NCBI GenBank assembly: GCA_020444765.1
Contig: JAGRHW010000030.1
Coordinates: 1 to 16,596 of the forward strand
Length of the DNA stretch: 16,596 bases
From: Gammaproteobacteria bacterium
GTDB lineage: Bacteria; Pseudomonadota; Gammaproteobacteria; Granulosicoccales; Granulosicoccaceae
Reading direction: 5' to 3'
Positions within the stretch are counted from its first letter, which is position 1. The number at the start of each line of letters is the position of its first letter. The notes beneath the pieces are model-generated. The model made no database searches. It saw only the letters and a list, made by a program, of their open reading frames with translations, and was not told the origin of the DNA. This document shows, piece after piece, positions 6,407 to 13,456 of this stretch. Position numbers and translations under genes: made by a program.

Positions 6407-7791
6407 TTCAATAACCCGCGTTTACCCTGCACATATCTCTGGCTGACCTTGAACAATCTGCCGACATTGATAAACGATGCGCATGATATCGCGATCAGCA
6501 TGGCCAGCCAGATACCGTCCAGCCCCAGCCCGTCACCGAACAGAGTCGGACGCGATAAAAAATAAGCCAGAGGAAAACCGATCAGCCAATAAGAAACAAT
6601 CTGCATAAGCGCGGGAATCAGCGTGTCCTGATAGCCCTTAAGCGCGATGCCGGCGGCAATCTGCAAGCCATCGAAAAACAAGTGGATGCTGCATATTGCA
6701 AGTATGCTCATCCCCAGCCCAAGCACCTGTATATCGACTGTATAAACACCAAGCAGCAACTCTCGGTTAAGAAAAATAAATCCGCCGAAAACACTCATCA
6801 ACGCAGCCACCACCAGCATGGTGAAAAGAGCCTGATGCCTGGCTTGCAGAAAACGCCTCTGCCCGATCGAGCGTCCGACCAGAATTGCCGCCGCCTGACC
6901 AAGCGCAATCGGCACGATCAACGACACCAGCGTAATATTCAGAACGATTTGATGCGCAGCCAGGTGATTGGTACCCATCGGCGCAACCAGCAGCGCCGTT
7001 GAGCTAAAAAAACCTTCTTCCAGCGTGAGTGCGAGTCCGGCAGGAACACCCAGTATTGACAGTGTTTTCAGGGTGCCGAACTCTGGCCATTCAAAGCGAT
7101 GCAACAGTTTGTAGCGACTCAGATCGCGATGACGGTGTGTCAGCAGAAGATACAAACCGCTCTGGACGAGCACGACCACGACGCTGGCCACGGCACATCC
7201 GCTTACGCCCATCTGCGGAAAACCGGCCTTGCCGAAGACCAGCAGATAATCAAGCACGATGTTCAGCAGGAAAACCGCCAGACTGATCAACATGTTCAGG
7301 CCGGTATGATGCAGGCCGTCAAGCGTATTACGAATTGCCGTGTTGGCGCCGACAAACGGCAAGGACCAGCAAATGATCTGCAGATATCGGCCGGCAGCCT
7401 GTTCAACCTCATCCGCCAATCCCAACAGACCGAGTAAAGGCAGGGCCAGGAGCATCAGCATCACCAATAGAACGCCAACCGTGACACCCAGCCACATGGC
7501 TTGATGCGTTTCGCCGGCTATTTCCTCGACGCGCTCCGCGCCGAGCTTCCAGGAAACTCTCGGAGCGACCACCGACAGCAAACCGATCAGCAACATGACG
7601 CTGACAAAGTACAGATTCGTACCGATCGCCAGCGCGGCCAAATCCCGGGTACTTGCCAGTCCGACCATGAAAGTATCGGTCACACCGAGACCGATCAGCG
7701 CCGCCATGCTGACGACAATAGGCAAGCCTAATTTTAAAAGCTCCTGCAGCAGTACAAGTCGTTGCCGCCATGAATGTGAATTTTCAGACAC
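6391..7791 (-). CDS. MATE-family multidrug/cation antiporter, NorM-like
   Basis: MATE proteins export organic cations and drugs in exchange for Na+ or H+. The 466-residue protein has about twelve hydrophobic segments in two MatE halves. Family marks are LGLPIVVSM near the N-terminus, VTDTFMVGLAS, LAALAIGTNLYF, the inter-repeat ILGVPAGLALTLEEGFFSSTALLVAPMG and IALGQAAAILVGRSIGQ. The start is GTG (complement of 7789-7791); no Met codon occurs in frame before the first helix, so this start is likely even without a strong ribosome site. Length is typical (450-470). No regulator is adjacent. Confidence 0.9.
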   Translation of the reverse strand: MSENSHSWRQRLVLLQELLKLGLPIVVSMAALIGLGVTDTFMVGLASTRDLAALAIGTNLYFVSVMLLIGLLSVVAPRVSWKLGAERVEEIAGETHQAMWLGVTVGVLLVMLMLLALPLLGLLGLADEVEQAAGRYLQIICWSLPFVGANTAIRNTLDGLHHTGLNMLISLAVFLLNIVLDYLLVFGKAGFPQMGVSGCAVASVVVVLVQSGLYLLLTHRHRDLSRYKLLHRFEWPEFGTLKTLSILGVPAGLALTLEEGFFSSTALLVAPMGTNHLAAHQIVLNITLVSLIVPIALGQAAAILVGRSIGQRRFLQARHQALFTMLVVAALMSVFGGFIFLNRELLLGVYTVDIQVLGLGMSILAICSIHLFFDGLQIAAGIALKGYQDTLIPALMQIVSYWLIGFPLAYFLSRPTLFGDGLGLDGIWLAMLIAISCASFINVGRLFKVSQRYVQGKRGLLKTGTL

Positions 7792-8143
7792 GTTTGCTCA
7801 CACTAATCCATACCTGTTTTATCTTACCGTCACGGGCTTGAAAAGCTGTATCCACAGCCAGCCTTATTATCCACCGACGTGTGGATATTACATTTACGCA
7901 AAGCAACCGAGATACGTATTGAACAAACCCGGAACTCCATGACACACTTGTATTTTAACCGGATTATTTAATTCCGGCCTGCTTGAACCGCCATGACACA
8001 CAAAATTCCGCAATCACTGAAAAGTAAATTTATCAGTGCCGAATTTATTTTGTGTTTTAATTGGCCAGATTGTACAGAACCATCCTCGTCAAAAAAACGG
8101 CATGGCGAGCGCACACTCAACACACACCTCCAGGGAGAAAACA
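7792..8143. other. 352-base intergenic region between divergent MATE and OmpA-like genes
   Basis: No gene is supported. The region holds the DnaA-box-like cluster at 7848-7888 and a perfect 11-base direct repeat CCATGACACAC (7937-7947 and 7991-8001, 54 bases apart). It also has an inverted repeat CACTGA/TCAGTG (8015-8020 and 8033-8038). The OmpA-like frame is open upstream to 8036, but the strong ribosome site before 8144 argues against using it. Promoters for both flanking genes should lie here; I could not find a convincing -35/-10 pair. Confidence 0.5.
7848..7888. promoter_or_regulatory. Cluster of three DnaA-box-like sites
   Basis: Against the consensus TTATCCACA, three sites match at eight of nine bases within 41 bases: GTATCCACA (7848-7856, plus), TTATCCACC (7867-7875, plus) and ATATCCACA (7880-7888, minus). 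The last two form an inverted repeat TATCCAC-6-GTGGATA. This could be a DnaA-binding regulatory cluster, or the operator of another protein. Confidence 0.4.
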
Positions 8144-8872
8144 ATGATCAAAAACATTATTGGTATCGCAGCTGCCGCCACACTCACTACCGGATGCGGC
8201 ATGATGACCAAAGGCGGCACACCGGTCTCGGGCCAGGTGGAAGGTAACAGTTCCTATCTGGTCGATGGCGCCGGCAATGTCGTCATTGCAACCGGCCGTG
8301 GCGAATGCGTAAAGAACGGCTCTTATAATAAAGAAAATATGTTGCTGGGTTGCGATCCGGATGCTGCCGCCAAAGCACAGGCCGAAGCCGACGCGGCTGC
8401 AAAAGCTGCTGCCGAGAAAGCCGCCGCTGAAAAGGCCGCTGCCGAGAAAGCCGCGGCTGATAAAGCGGCCGCCGATAAAGCAGCAGCCGCTGCTGCAGCG
8501 GCTGCCGCAGCCCAACCCGTTGTCATGAACCTGAGCGGCAAAGCACTTTTTGCAACAGGTTCATCCACACTGAGCGGCAATGGCGAAACAGCCATGCAGA
8601 AACTCGCTGGGCAACTGGGTGAATACAAGGAAATCAAATCACTGAAAATCATCGGTCACACCGACAGTCAGGGTTCAGACGCCGTCAACCAGGCGCTGTC
8701 CGTACAACGTGCCGAGTCGGTACGCGACTACCTGGTGCAGTCCGGTGTAGCCGGCAGCGCGCAAATCGATGTCATCGGCATGGGTTCAAGCCAGCCTGTC
8801 GCTTCGAACGACACCGCTCAAGGCCGCCAGGAAAATCGCCGTGTGGAAATCGAGGTTGTCGGCACCAAGTAA
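8144..8872 (+). CDS. OmpA-domain probable lipoprotein with TolA-like alanine-rich rod
   Basis: OmpA-like C-terminal domains bind the diaminopimelate of peptidoglycan and tether the outer membrane or membrane complexes to the wall. ATG 8144 is chosen for the ribosome site AGGGAG (8132-8137). Residues 1-17 form a signal peptide ending LTTGC18, a slightly atypical lipobox with Thr at -3, so lipidation is probable but not certain; +2 is Gly, compatible with the outer membrane. Residues 19-72 form a small Gly-rich region with two Cys (C55, C70). Residues 74-123 form an Ala/Lys/Glu rod built on AAAEK and AAADK pentads, like TolA domain II. Residues 127-242 are the OmpA domain: GHTDSQGS with D174, LSVQRAESVRDYL with R189, and GRQENRRVEI near the end. 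A strong terminator follows, so the gene is probably monocistronic. Confidence 0.9.
   Translation: MIKNIIGIAAAATLTTGCGMMTKGGTPVSGQVEGNSSYLVDGAGNVVIATGRGECVKNGSYNKENMLLGCDPDAAAKAQAEADAAAKAAAEKAAAEKAAAEKAAADKAAADKAAAAAAAAAAAQPVVMNLSGKALFATGSSTLSGNGETAMQKLAGQLGEYKEIKSLKIIGHTDSQGSDAVNQALSVQRAESVRDYLVQSGVAGSAQIDVIGMGSSQPVASNDTAQGRQENRRVEIEVVGTK
8393..8512 (+). repeat. 15-base-period repeat coding AAAEK/AAADK rod
   Basis: The segment encodes three AAAEK-like and two AAADK pentads followed by eleven or so alanines. The period is 15 bases, with synonymous variation between copies (gaaaagccgccgct, gaaaaggccgctgcc and similar). The peptide should form a long helix that sets the distance between the N-terminal anchor and the peptidoglycan-binding domain. 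Copy number could vary by slippage without frameshifting. Confidence 0.75.
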
Positions 8873-8892
8873 TCGCCCACACTACCGACCCG

Positions 8893-8921
8893 AAACGGGC
8901 CGCTTTCAGCGGCCCGTTTTT
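8893..8921 (+). terminator. Strong rho-independent terminator after the OmpA-like gene
   Basis: AAACGGGCCGCT (8893-8904) and AGCGGCCCGTTT (8908-8919) form a perfect twelve-pair stem with a three-base loop, followed by TTTTT (8917-8921). It lies about 20 bases after the stop and insulates the kinase operon downstream. Confidence 0.95.
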
Positions 8922-9100
8922 ACCCGCCAGAGTTATCTCCGCTTCCTCCTCCGTTCACTCAAGCTCAGCACAAACCGTCTGTTTTCAAGCACTCCACCTT
9001 CGGATGGTGGCTTCGATCTTGGATGGGCTAAAAAAATCAATTAAAAATCAGATAATTAGAAATCCTGCTGCATGTCCATGACATCTTGAACGGACTCTTA

Positions 9101-9145
9101 ACACTAAATGCTAGTGTCTCGTAACGGCCTCAATACGCTAGCATT
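9101..9145 (+). promoter_or_regulatory. Overlapping inverted repeats before the kinase gene
   Basis: ACACTA (9101-9106) can pair with TAGTGT (9112-9117). Alternatively AATGCTAGTGT (9107-9117) can pair with ACGCTAGCATT (9135-9145), eleven positions with one G-U and a 17-base spacer. The two stems share 9112-9117 and exclude each other. They end 25 bases before the TTG start of the kinase. A TACAAT at 9152-9157 could be a -10 box, in which case the repeats would be an operator over the -35 region instead of an RNA switch. Apart from this, the 298-base gap between the OmpA-like and kinase genes shows only the terminator at its start and an AT-rich stretch around 9028-9060. Confidence 0.45.
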
Positions 9146-9170
9146 ATGAGATACAATAAGGGACCCGGTC

Positions 9171-11009
9171 TTGGCCAGCACATCACAACCCCACTACCCT
9201 GATGACGCCCTCCTGCCGGGCGTTGATCTGAATGGCTATATCATCAAAAAAGTCCTGGGTCGGGGCGCCTTCGGCATTACGTATCTTGCCGAGGAAAGCC
9301 ATCTGGAGCGGCTGGTCGCCATCAAGGAATATCTGCCGGAGGTCGCCGCGGTACGTGACCGGGACAGCCAGGTACACGCCCGCTCCGGAGAACAGGGACG
9401 TTTGTTCCGCTACGGGCTGGAAAATTTTCTGGCCGAGGCGAAAACCCTGGTCAAGTTCAACAACCCCAATATCGTCCGCGTACTGACTTATTTCCCCCAT
9501 CACGGCACGGCTTATCTGGTGATGGAATACGAAGTCGGCATGGATTTGAACCACTTTCTGCAAAAAAATCCGCAACCACCCGAAGACGCCCTGATCCGGA
9601 TTTTTTCGCCGATCAACAAAGGTCTCGCCGCGGTTCACGCCAGTGGCTATATTCATCGCGACATCAAGGCCGACAATATTTATATCCGCGAAGATGAAAG
9701 TCCGGTGCTGCTGGATTTCGGCGCGGCGCGCAGCGTACTCAGCAACGATCTGAACCAGTTGACCCGCATTCTGACTATCGGCTACGCCCCCTACGAACAG
9801 GACAACCCGACCTGGGCCGAGCAAGGTCCCTGGACCGATATCTACGCTCTTGGAGCAACCTTGTATTATTGCGTAACCGGCAGACGTCCGGTCAGCGCGA
9901 CGGAGCGGGCCGGCGCGATTATCAGCAATCAAAAAGACCCGTTGTACTCGGCCCTCTCACTCAAACCGCCCGGCTACAGCCTGCATTTTCTAGCCGCTAT
10001 CGACAAGGCCCTGCGGTTCAGACCGGAAGAAAGGCCGCAATCGATCGGGGAATGGGACGCCATGCTGAACAATGCCTCAGCCGATGCGGCCACGATCATC
10101 TCTCTATCTGAAGGCGATAAAACCGAAGCGCCGGATATGACTGTCATTCGGCGCAACGACGGCAAACAAGCACCGACCGTCGCGACAGCACAGCCCTTGG
10201 TAACATCAGCCAGAAAATCCAGGGCCGGCACCGGCTTGGTACTGACCGGCCTGCTACTCGCAGGAACCGGCGCCGGTGCATTTCTGTTGTTAAATCTTCC
10301 CGGCAATCCGGACATCGCAGCGATTACGGAACAGGAACAGGAACAGGAACAGGAACAGGAACAGGCAGAGTCGGCACCGGTCACAACAACGACCGATGCC
10401 ACGGCGGATGATGGCAAAGCTAGTGTCGAAGATCAGATCGCAACCCGGCAGTCCGAGCCTCTGCGGGAAGCTCCCTTGACGACAACAGCGACGCATGAGT
10501 CGACAGAAAAAACCGACAAACCCGTCGCTATGATCGACACAGCGGAGCCCCCGCCCGTCCCTACACAGGAAAAAACCAACGGCGAACTCGAACAATCGAA
10601 AAGCCTGGTTTTGTCGACAATGGTGCTGGCAAAAACAGCCTGCTGGCATTATGCACGCGGTCAGAAAATCACCGAGCTTATCGACAAGATCAAAGCCCTG
10701 CCGGAAACCAGCGACCGGACAAAGTTCATCGTCGATCAAAACCGCAAATTAAACGAGGCGCAATCCGGCTTTGAAAGCAATTTTGCACAATATAACGAGT
10801 CTCTAGAAAAACTGCGCGGCTACGACAAGAATACCGTCGAGTCCGCCATACAGGCTTTTTTCCAACAACCACAGTACGAAAACGACCAGACCTACCGCAA
10901 ACTCGGCGACACCCTGCTCAAACACACACACGCTGAAACCAACAATCAGCAGACTCTGAAGAGCGATCTGATGACGATCAGTACCTCAGGCGTTTTTTCA
11001 GAGTCCTGA
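9171..11009 (+). CDS. Membrane-spanning Hanks-type serine/threonine protein kinase
   Basis: This is a predicted cytoplasmic Ser/Thr kinase with one transmembrane helix and a C-terminal extracytoplasmic tail. The start is TTG 9171 with AAGGGA about seven bases upstream; no ATG or GTG alternative lies before the kinase fold. Kinase elements: Gly-rich loop GRGAFGITYLA (30-40), VAIK K52, alpha-C E89, HRD with D164 and N169 (HRDIKADN), DFG 182-184, YAPYEQ (205-210), and D223. All catalytic residues are present, so activity is expected. It carries the EYLP insertion after VAIK that I associate with a large gammaproteobacterial kinase group. A helix at about 354-376 is followed by a (EQ)6 tract at 387-398, a low-complexity Thr/Pro/Glu linker, and an alpha-helical domain at about 475-612 of no family I recognise. 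There are no PASTA repeats and no PP2C phosphatase nearby. It is the first gene of a tight four-gene operon. Confidence 0.93.
   Translation: MASTSQPHYPDDALLPGVDLNGYIIKKVLGRGAFGITYLAEESHLERLVAIKEYLPEVAAVRDRDSQVHARSGEQGRLFRYGLENFLAEAKTLVKFNNPNIVRVLTYFPHHGTAYLVMEYEVGMDLNHFLQKNPQPPEDALIRIFSPINKGLAAVHASGYIHRDIKADNIYIREDESPVLLDFGAARSVLSNDLNQLTRILTIGYAPYEQDNPTWAEQGPWTDIYALGATLYYCVTGRRPVSATERAGAIISNQKDPLYSALSLKPPGYSLHFLAAIDKALRFRPEERPQSIGEWDAMLNNASADAATIISLSEGDKTEAPDMTVIRRNDGKQAPTVATAQPLVTSARKSRAGTGLVLTGLLLAGTGAGAFLLLNLPGNPDIAAITEQEQEQEQEQEQAESAPVTTTTDATADDGKASVEDQIATRQSEPLREAPLTTTATHESTEKTDKPVAMIDTAEPPPVPTQEKTNGELEQSKSLVLSTMVLAKTACWHYARGQKITELIDKIKALPETSDRTKFIVDQNRKLNEAQSGFESNFAQYNESLEKLRGYDKNTVESAIQAFFQQPQYENDQTYRKLGDTLLKHTHAETNNQQTLKSDLMTISTSGVFSES
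10329..10364 (+). repeat. Six perfect GAACAG hexanucleotide repeats inside the kinase gene
   Basis: Six identical in-frame copies encode (Glu-Gln)6 directly after the transmembrane helix of the kinase. Perfect identity of copies points to slippage. Changes would add or remove dipeptides without breaking the frame, altering the linker between membrane and sensor domain. Confidence 0.95.
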
Positions 11010-11025
11010 GCAAATGGAGATAGAC

Positions 11026-11679
11026 ATGTCAAACAAGACAAAATCATTTATTACAACTCTGGCTATTTTGGTGATCTTATCGGCTTGTGCCAAAGACATG
11101 AAGCAGTCCGACAAGCTGACCATACAGGGTTGCACAGTTGGCGGATTCGGCGCCGGCGCCCTCGCTTTTATCAAATACTCGGGACAAAAAGACGCCAAGG
11201 AAAAGATCGCGATTTCCAGCATGCTCGGTTGTATTGCCGGCACGGTGGTCGGTTATCACATCGGTAAAAGGACGGAACACTATACCAATGCTCAGCAAGC
11301 CGCCGATGAGGAAATCGCTTTTAACCGCAACAGCACCAAAGAACTGAAAAAATACAACCAGCAACTGGCGACAAACATCAGCGACTACGAACAGCAGATA
11401 TCCATGATCAGGGATTCAAAGGAATCTGCCGCCGACAAGAAAAAGAACCTGCAGGAAACCAAGTCGATTATTGCAAAACAGCGTAACAAGGCCCAAACCG
11501 CCCTGGCCGATGTCGAAGCGGAACTGCTCGCGGCACAGAACCAGTACGCACAATACAAGGACAGTACGCCGCCGGAAACATCCACCGACTGGAGACAGGA
11601 ACTGGCCGCCCTGCAACAGGAAAAGGAGATCCTCTCCAGCCATGTTTCGACACTCAACGCAATGGATGCCAGTATTTAG
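11026..11679 (+). CDS. Glycine-zipper, coiled-coil lipoprotein (kinase operon gene 2)
   Basis: I do not recognise a named family. ATG 11026 is preferred over ATG 11014 because GGAG (11017-11020) sits five bases before it; the gene starts 16 bases after the kinase stop. The 217-residue product has a signal peptide ending in the lipobox LSAC21, with Ala at +2, compatible with outer-membrane sorting. Next comes a Gly/Ala-rich hydrophobic section at about 36-80 (CTVGGFGAGALAFI and CIAGTVVGYHIGK) resembling the glycine-zipper part of small outer-membrane lipoproteins. From about residue 85 to 175 it is a highly charged helix likely to form a coiled coil, and 187-210 is a second short one. It may interact with the next gene's coiled coil or with the kinase tail; this is inferred from co-transcription. 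Confidence 0.82.
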   Translation: MSNKTKSFITTLAILVILSACAKDMKQSDKLTIQGCTVGGFGAGALAFIKYSGQKDAKEKIAISSMLGCIAGTVVGYHIGKRTEHYTNAQQAADEEIAFNRNSTKELKKYNQQLATNISDYEQQISMIRDSKESAADKKKNLQETKSIIAKQRNKAQTALADVEAELLAAQNQYAQYKDSTPPETSTDWRQELAALQQEKEILSSHVSTLNAMDASI

Positions 11680-11687
11680 GAACAGCC

Positions 11688-12212
11688 ATGAACCTTCATG
11701 ATCAGAAAAAAAACTGGCAGGCAGTGGCTGTCGCGCTGATGCTCGCACAACTTCAGGCCTGCTGCTCACCGGACGTCAAACCTGGCGAGGCAAATATCTT
11801 TCAGGCGGCCTGCGGCGTCTCGTCGGGACAATACCAGCAGGATCTCGACAAGAAACAGGCCGAAGCGGACCGCTCGCGGAGCGAATTACAAGCCGAGCAG
11901 GGCCGTTCCGACGATTTGCAGGACGACCTCGCAGTCGCGCGTTTCCGCCGCCAGCAGGCCGAGACCGAGCTGCTTGAGATGGAGCAACAGAACCACCTGC
12001 TCGAACAGGAAATCAGGCAGATGAGCGCGACAACCGAGCAGGATAAACAAACGCGGCAACAGAAGCTCGCCGAGCTGGAAAAACTCAACACTGAAATCGC
12101 CGTACTCAAGGCGAATCTGCGAAACGAACCGGACAATCCGCAATACCTGGACGAACTCGATGCGCTCAAAAAAGAAGTTGAAACCCTGCGCATGATCGTA
12201 CTGGAGCAATAA
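11688..12212 (+). CDS. Coiled-coil lipoprotein (kinase operon gene 3)
   Basis: This is an unrecognised 174-residue protein. ATG 11688 is eight bases after the previous stop, with AGGA overlapping that stop as ribosome site. The signal sequence ends in the lipobox LQAC25 followed by a second Cys. Residues 33-50 hold a short CGVSSGQYQQDL segment. From about 48 to 172 the sequence is one long Glu/Gln/Lys/Arg/Leu-rich helix with heptad-like Leu spacing, interrupted near 146-155 by a Pro/Asn turn (NEPDNPQ). It probably forms a rod or adaptor in the periplasm. Its stop TAA (12210-12212) lies within the apparent start region of the protease gene, so the two are translationally coupled. Confidence 0.8.
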   Translation: MNLHDQKKNWQAVAVALMLAQLQACCSPDVKPGEANIFQAACGVSSGQYQQDLDKKQAEADRSRSELQAEQGRSDDLQDDLAVARFRRQQAETELLEMEQQNHLLEQEIRQMSATTEQDKQTRQQKLAELEKLNTEIAVLKANLRNEPDNPQYLDELDALKKEVETLRMIVLEQ

Positions 12213-12214
12213 CG

Positions 12215-13438
12215 ATTCGTCTTCTGCTCGGCGCCGCAAGCCTTCTGGCCGTACTTGCGGGTGCCTTGCTGTTTTTCAGCGCAGCATCCGATCCTCAATC
12301 GCCGCAAAACCCGCCGGCGGTATCCGCCACGGAGGTGTCACCCGCTTCCGCGTCACAACCGCCACCACCTGCCAACCTAATCGCAGATCAACAGGCAGCT
12401 GGCGAAAACGCTGCAACCGAAGGGGCCGGCAACCCTGAAATCGCCGGCCTGATCAGCCGTCACCACTACAAGAGTCCGGATTATAAAACAGTCCTGAAGA
12501 AAACCATTTCCGCCGAGATTTTGAAACACTACCTGGCCGATCTCGACCCCTATTCACGCCTGATTTCCGCCGAGCAGGTCCGCTTTAACGAAAACCGCGC
12601 AAAATACCGGCGTATCGGGCCAGGCCTGGATTATTTGATCGACAGGGACAAAGTTCTCGGCGTGCCTGTTTTCGATGGACCACTGTATAAACAAGGTCTA
12701 AAGAACGCCATTCGGATCGAGCACATCAACGATCAGGTTATTGACTATGATGAGTTCGACAGTTACCGGTTTTTGGATGACTTCAGCGAAGGCGACAGGG
12801 TTATCATCAGTTACAGGCACAATGACACAGCAGCACTTGAGACGCTCAGCCTGCAGGCGGCCAGCTATCAATACGAACCCGCCCGCTTCTACCGGCTTGG
12901 CAAAACCGCGGTACTGGAAATACGGCGCTTCCGAACCGGTAAAAACCGGCTTATCCGCGACGCTCTGCAAAACGCCGCCGACGCCGAACGGCTGGTGCTG
13001 GATCTGCGCTTCAGTCCGGGTGGCGATATCTACGCCATGACCGACTGGTTGTCCTTGTTTTTACCGGAAGGCATGGAAGTCGCACGCCTGCGCAGGCAAA
13101 ACGACCTTGCGCCGCTGGTTTTGAAAACGCTGTCCGGCCGGGTCAACCTGCCGGTGCCGGTCGTGATTCTGGTCAGCAGATTCACCGCAAGCTCTGCGGA
13201 AATCTTCGCCCGCGTGCTGGCGGCCTCCCTGCCGTCGGCATTGACGATTGGCGAACACACCAGAGGCAAGTGTCTTGCACAAAATACCTTCCGGCTGAGC
13301 AACGGTGACTCGCTGTCGCTATCGACCTATGAAGTCGAGCTGGCCGGCGGCCTCTGCAACAATACAAGCCTGCAGCCGAATGTGGAGATCCCCGGTGTGG
13401 AGTACAGCAATCTCGCCGATCTGCTGGATAAATTCTGA
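12215..13438 (+). CDS. S41-family C-terminal-processing-like protease with membrane anchor (kinase operon gene 4)
   Basis: S41 proteases (CtpA/Prc) trim or degrade envelope proteins with a Ser-Lys dyad. Numbering below is from the first standard start, TTG 12266. Conserved features: LADLDPYSRLIS (90-101), a PDZ-like stretch RIGPGLDYLI to INDQVIDYDEF (116-164), DLRFSPGGD (246-254), the nucleophile region FTASSAEIF with S309, and HTRGK with K335. By alignment to Prc, S309 and K335 correspond to the catalytic pair. The frame has no ATG, GTG or TTG between the upstream stop at 12179 and 12266, yet codons 12215-12280 encode an ideal anchor (IRLLLGAASLLAVLAGALLF). GGAG at 12203-12206 is eight bases from ATT 12215, which I take as the likely start; ATA 12209, CTG 12224 or a sequencing error are alternatives. 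A Pro/Ala-rich linker follows the anchor. Confidence 0.85.
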   Translation: MRLLLGAASLLAVLAGALLFFSAASDPQSPQNPPAVSATEVSPASASQPPPPANLIADQQAAGENAATEGAGNPEIAGLISRHHYKSPDYKTVLKKTISAEILKHYLADLDPYSRLISAEQVRFNENRAKYRRIGPGLDYLIDRDKVLGVPVFDGPLYKQGLKNAIRIEHINDQVIDYDEFDSYRFLDDFSEGDRVIISYRHNDTAALETLSLQAASYQYEPARFYRLGKTAVLEIRRFRTGKNRLIRDALQNAADAERLVLDLRFSPGGDIYAMTDWLSLFLPEGMEVARLRRQNDLAPLVLKTLSGRVNLPVPVVILVSRFTASSAEIFARVLAASLPSALTIGEHTRGKCLAQNTFRLSNGDSLSLSTYEVELAGGLCNNTSLQPNVEIPGVEYSNLADLLDKF

Positions 13439-13456
13439 CCCTGCCCAGATGCCAGT

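Noticed and set aside
6158..6565. Plus-strand frame of 135 codons bridging the EamA and MATE gene ends
   Set aside because: It overlaps two well-supported convergent genes in another frame and lacks any motif.
7848..7888. Chromosomal replication origin
   Set aside because: Only three boxes, no dnaA, dnaN, gidA or similar neighbours and no AT-rich unwinding tract; a regulatory cluster is the most that can be said.
8036..8143. N-terminal extension of the OmpA-like protein
   Set aside because: ATG 8144 has a strong AGGGAG site and begins directly with a lipoprotein signal; the extension has none of this.
8393..8512. Possible CRISPR-like or minisatellite array
   Set aside because: The repeats are in-frame coding pentads with no spacers and clear protein meaning.
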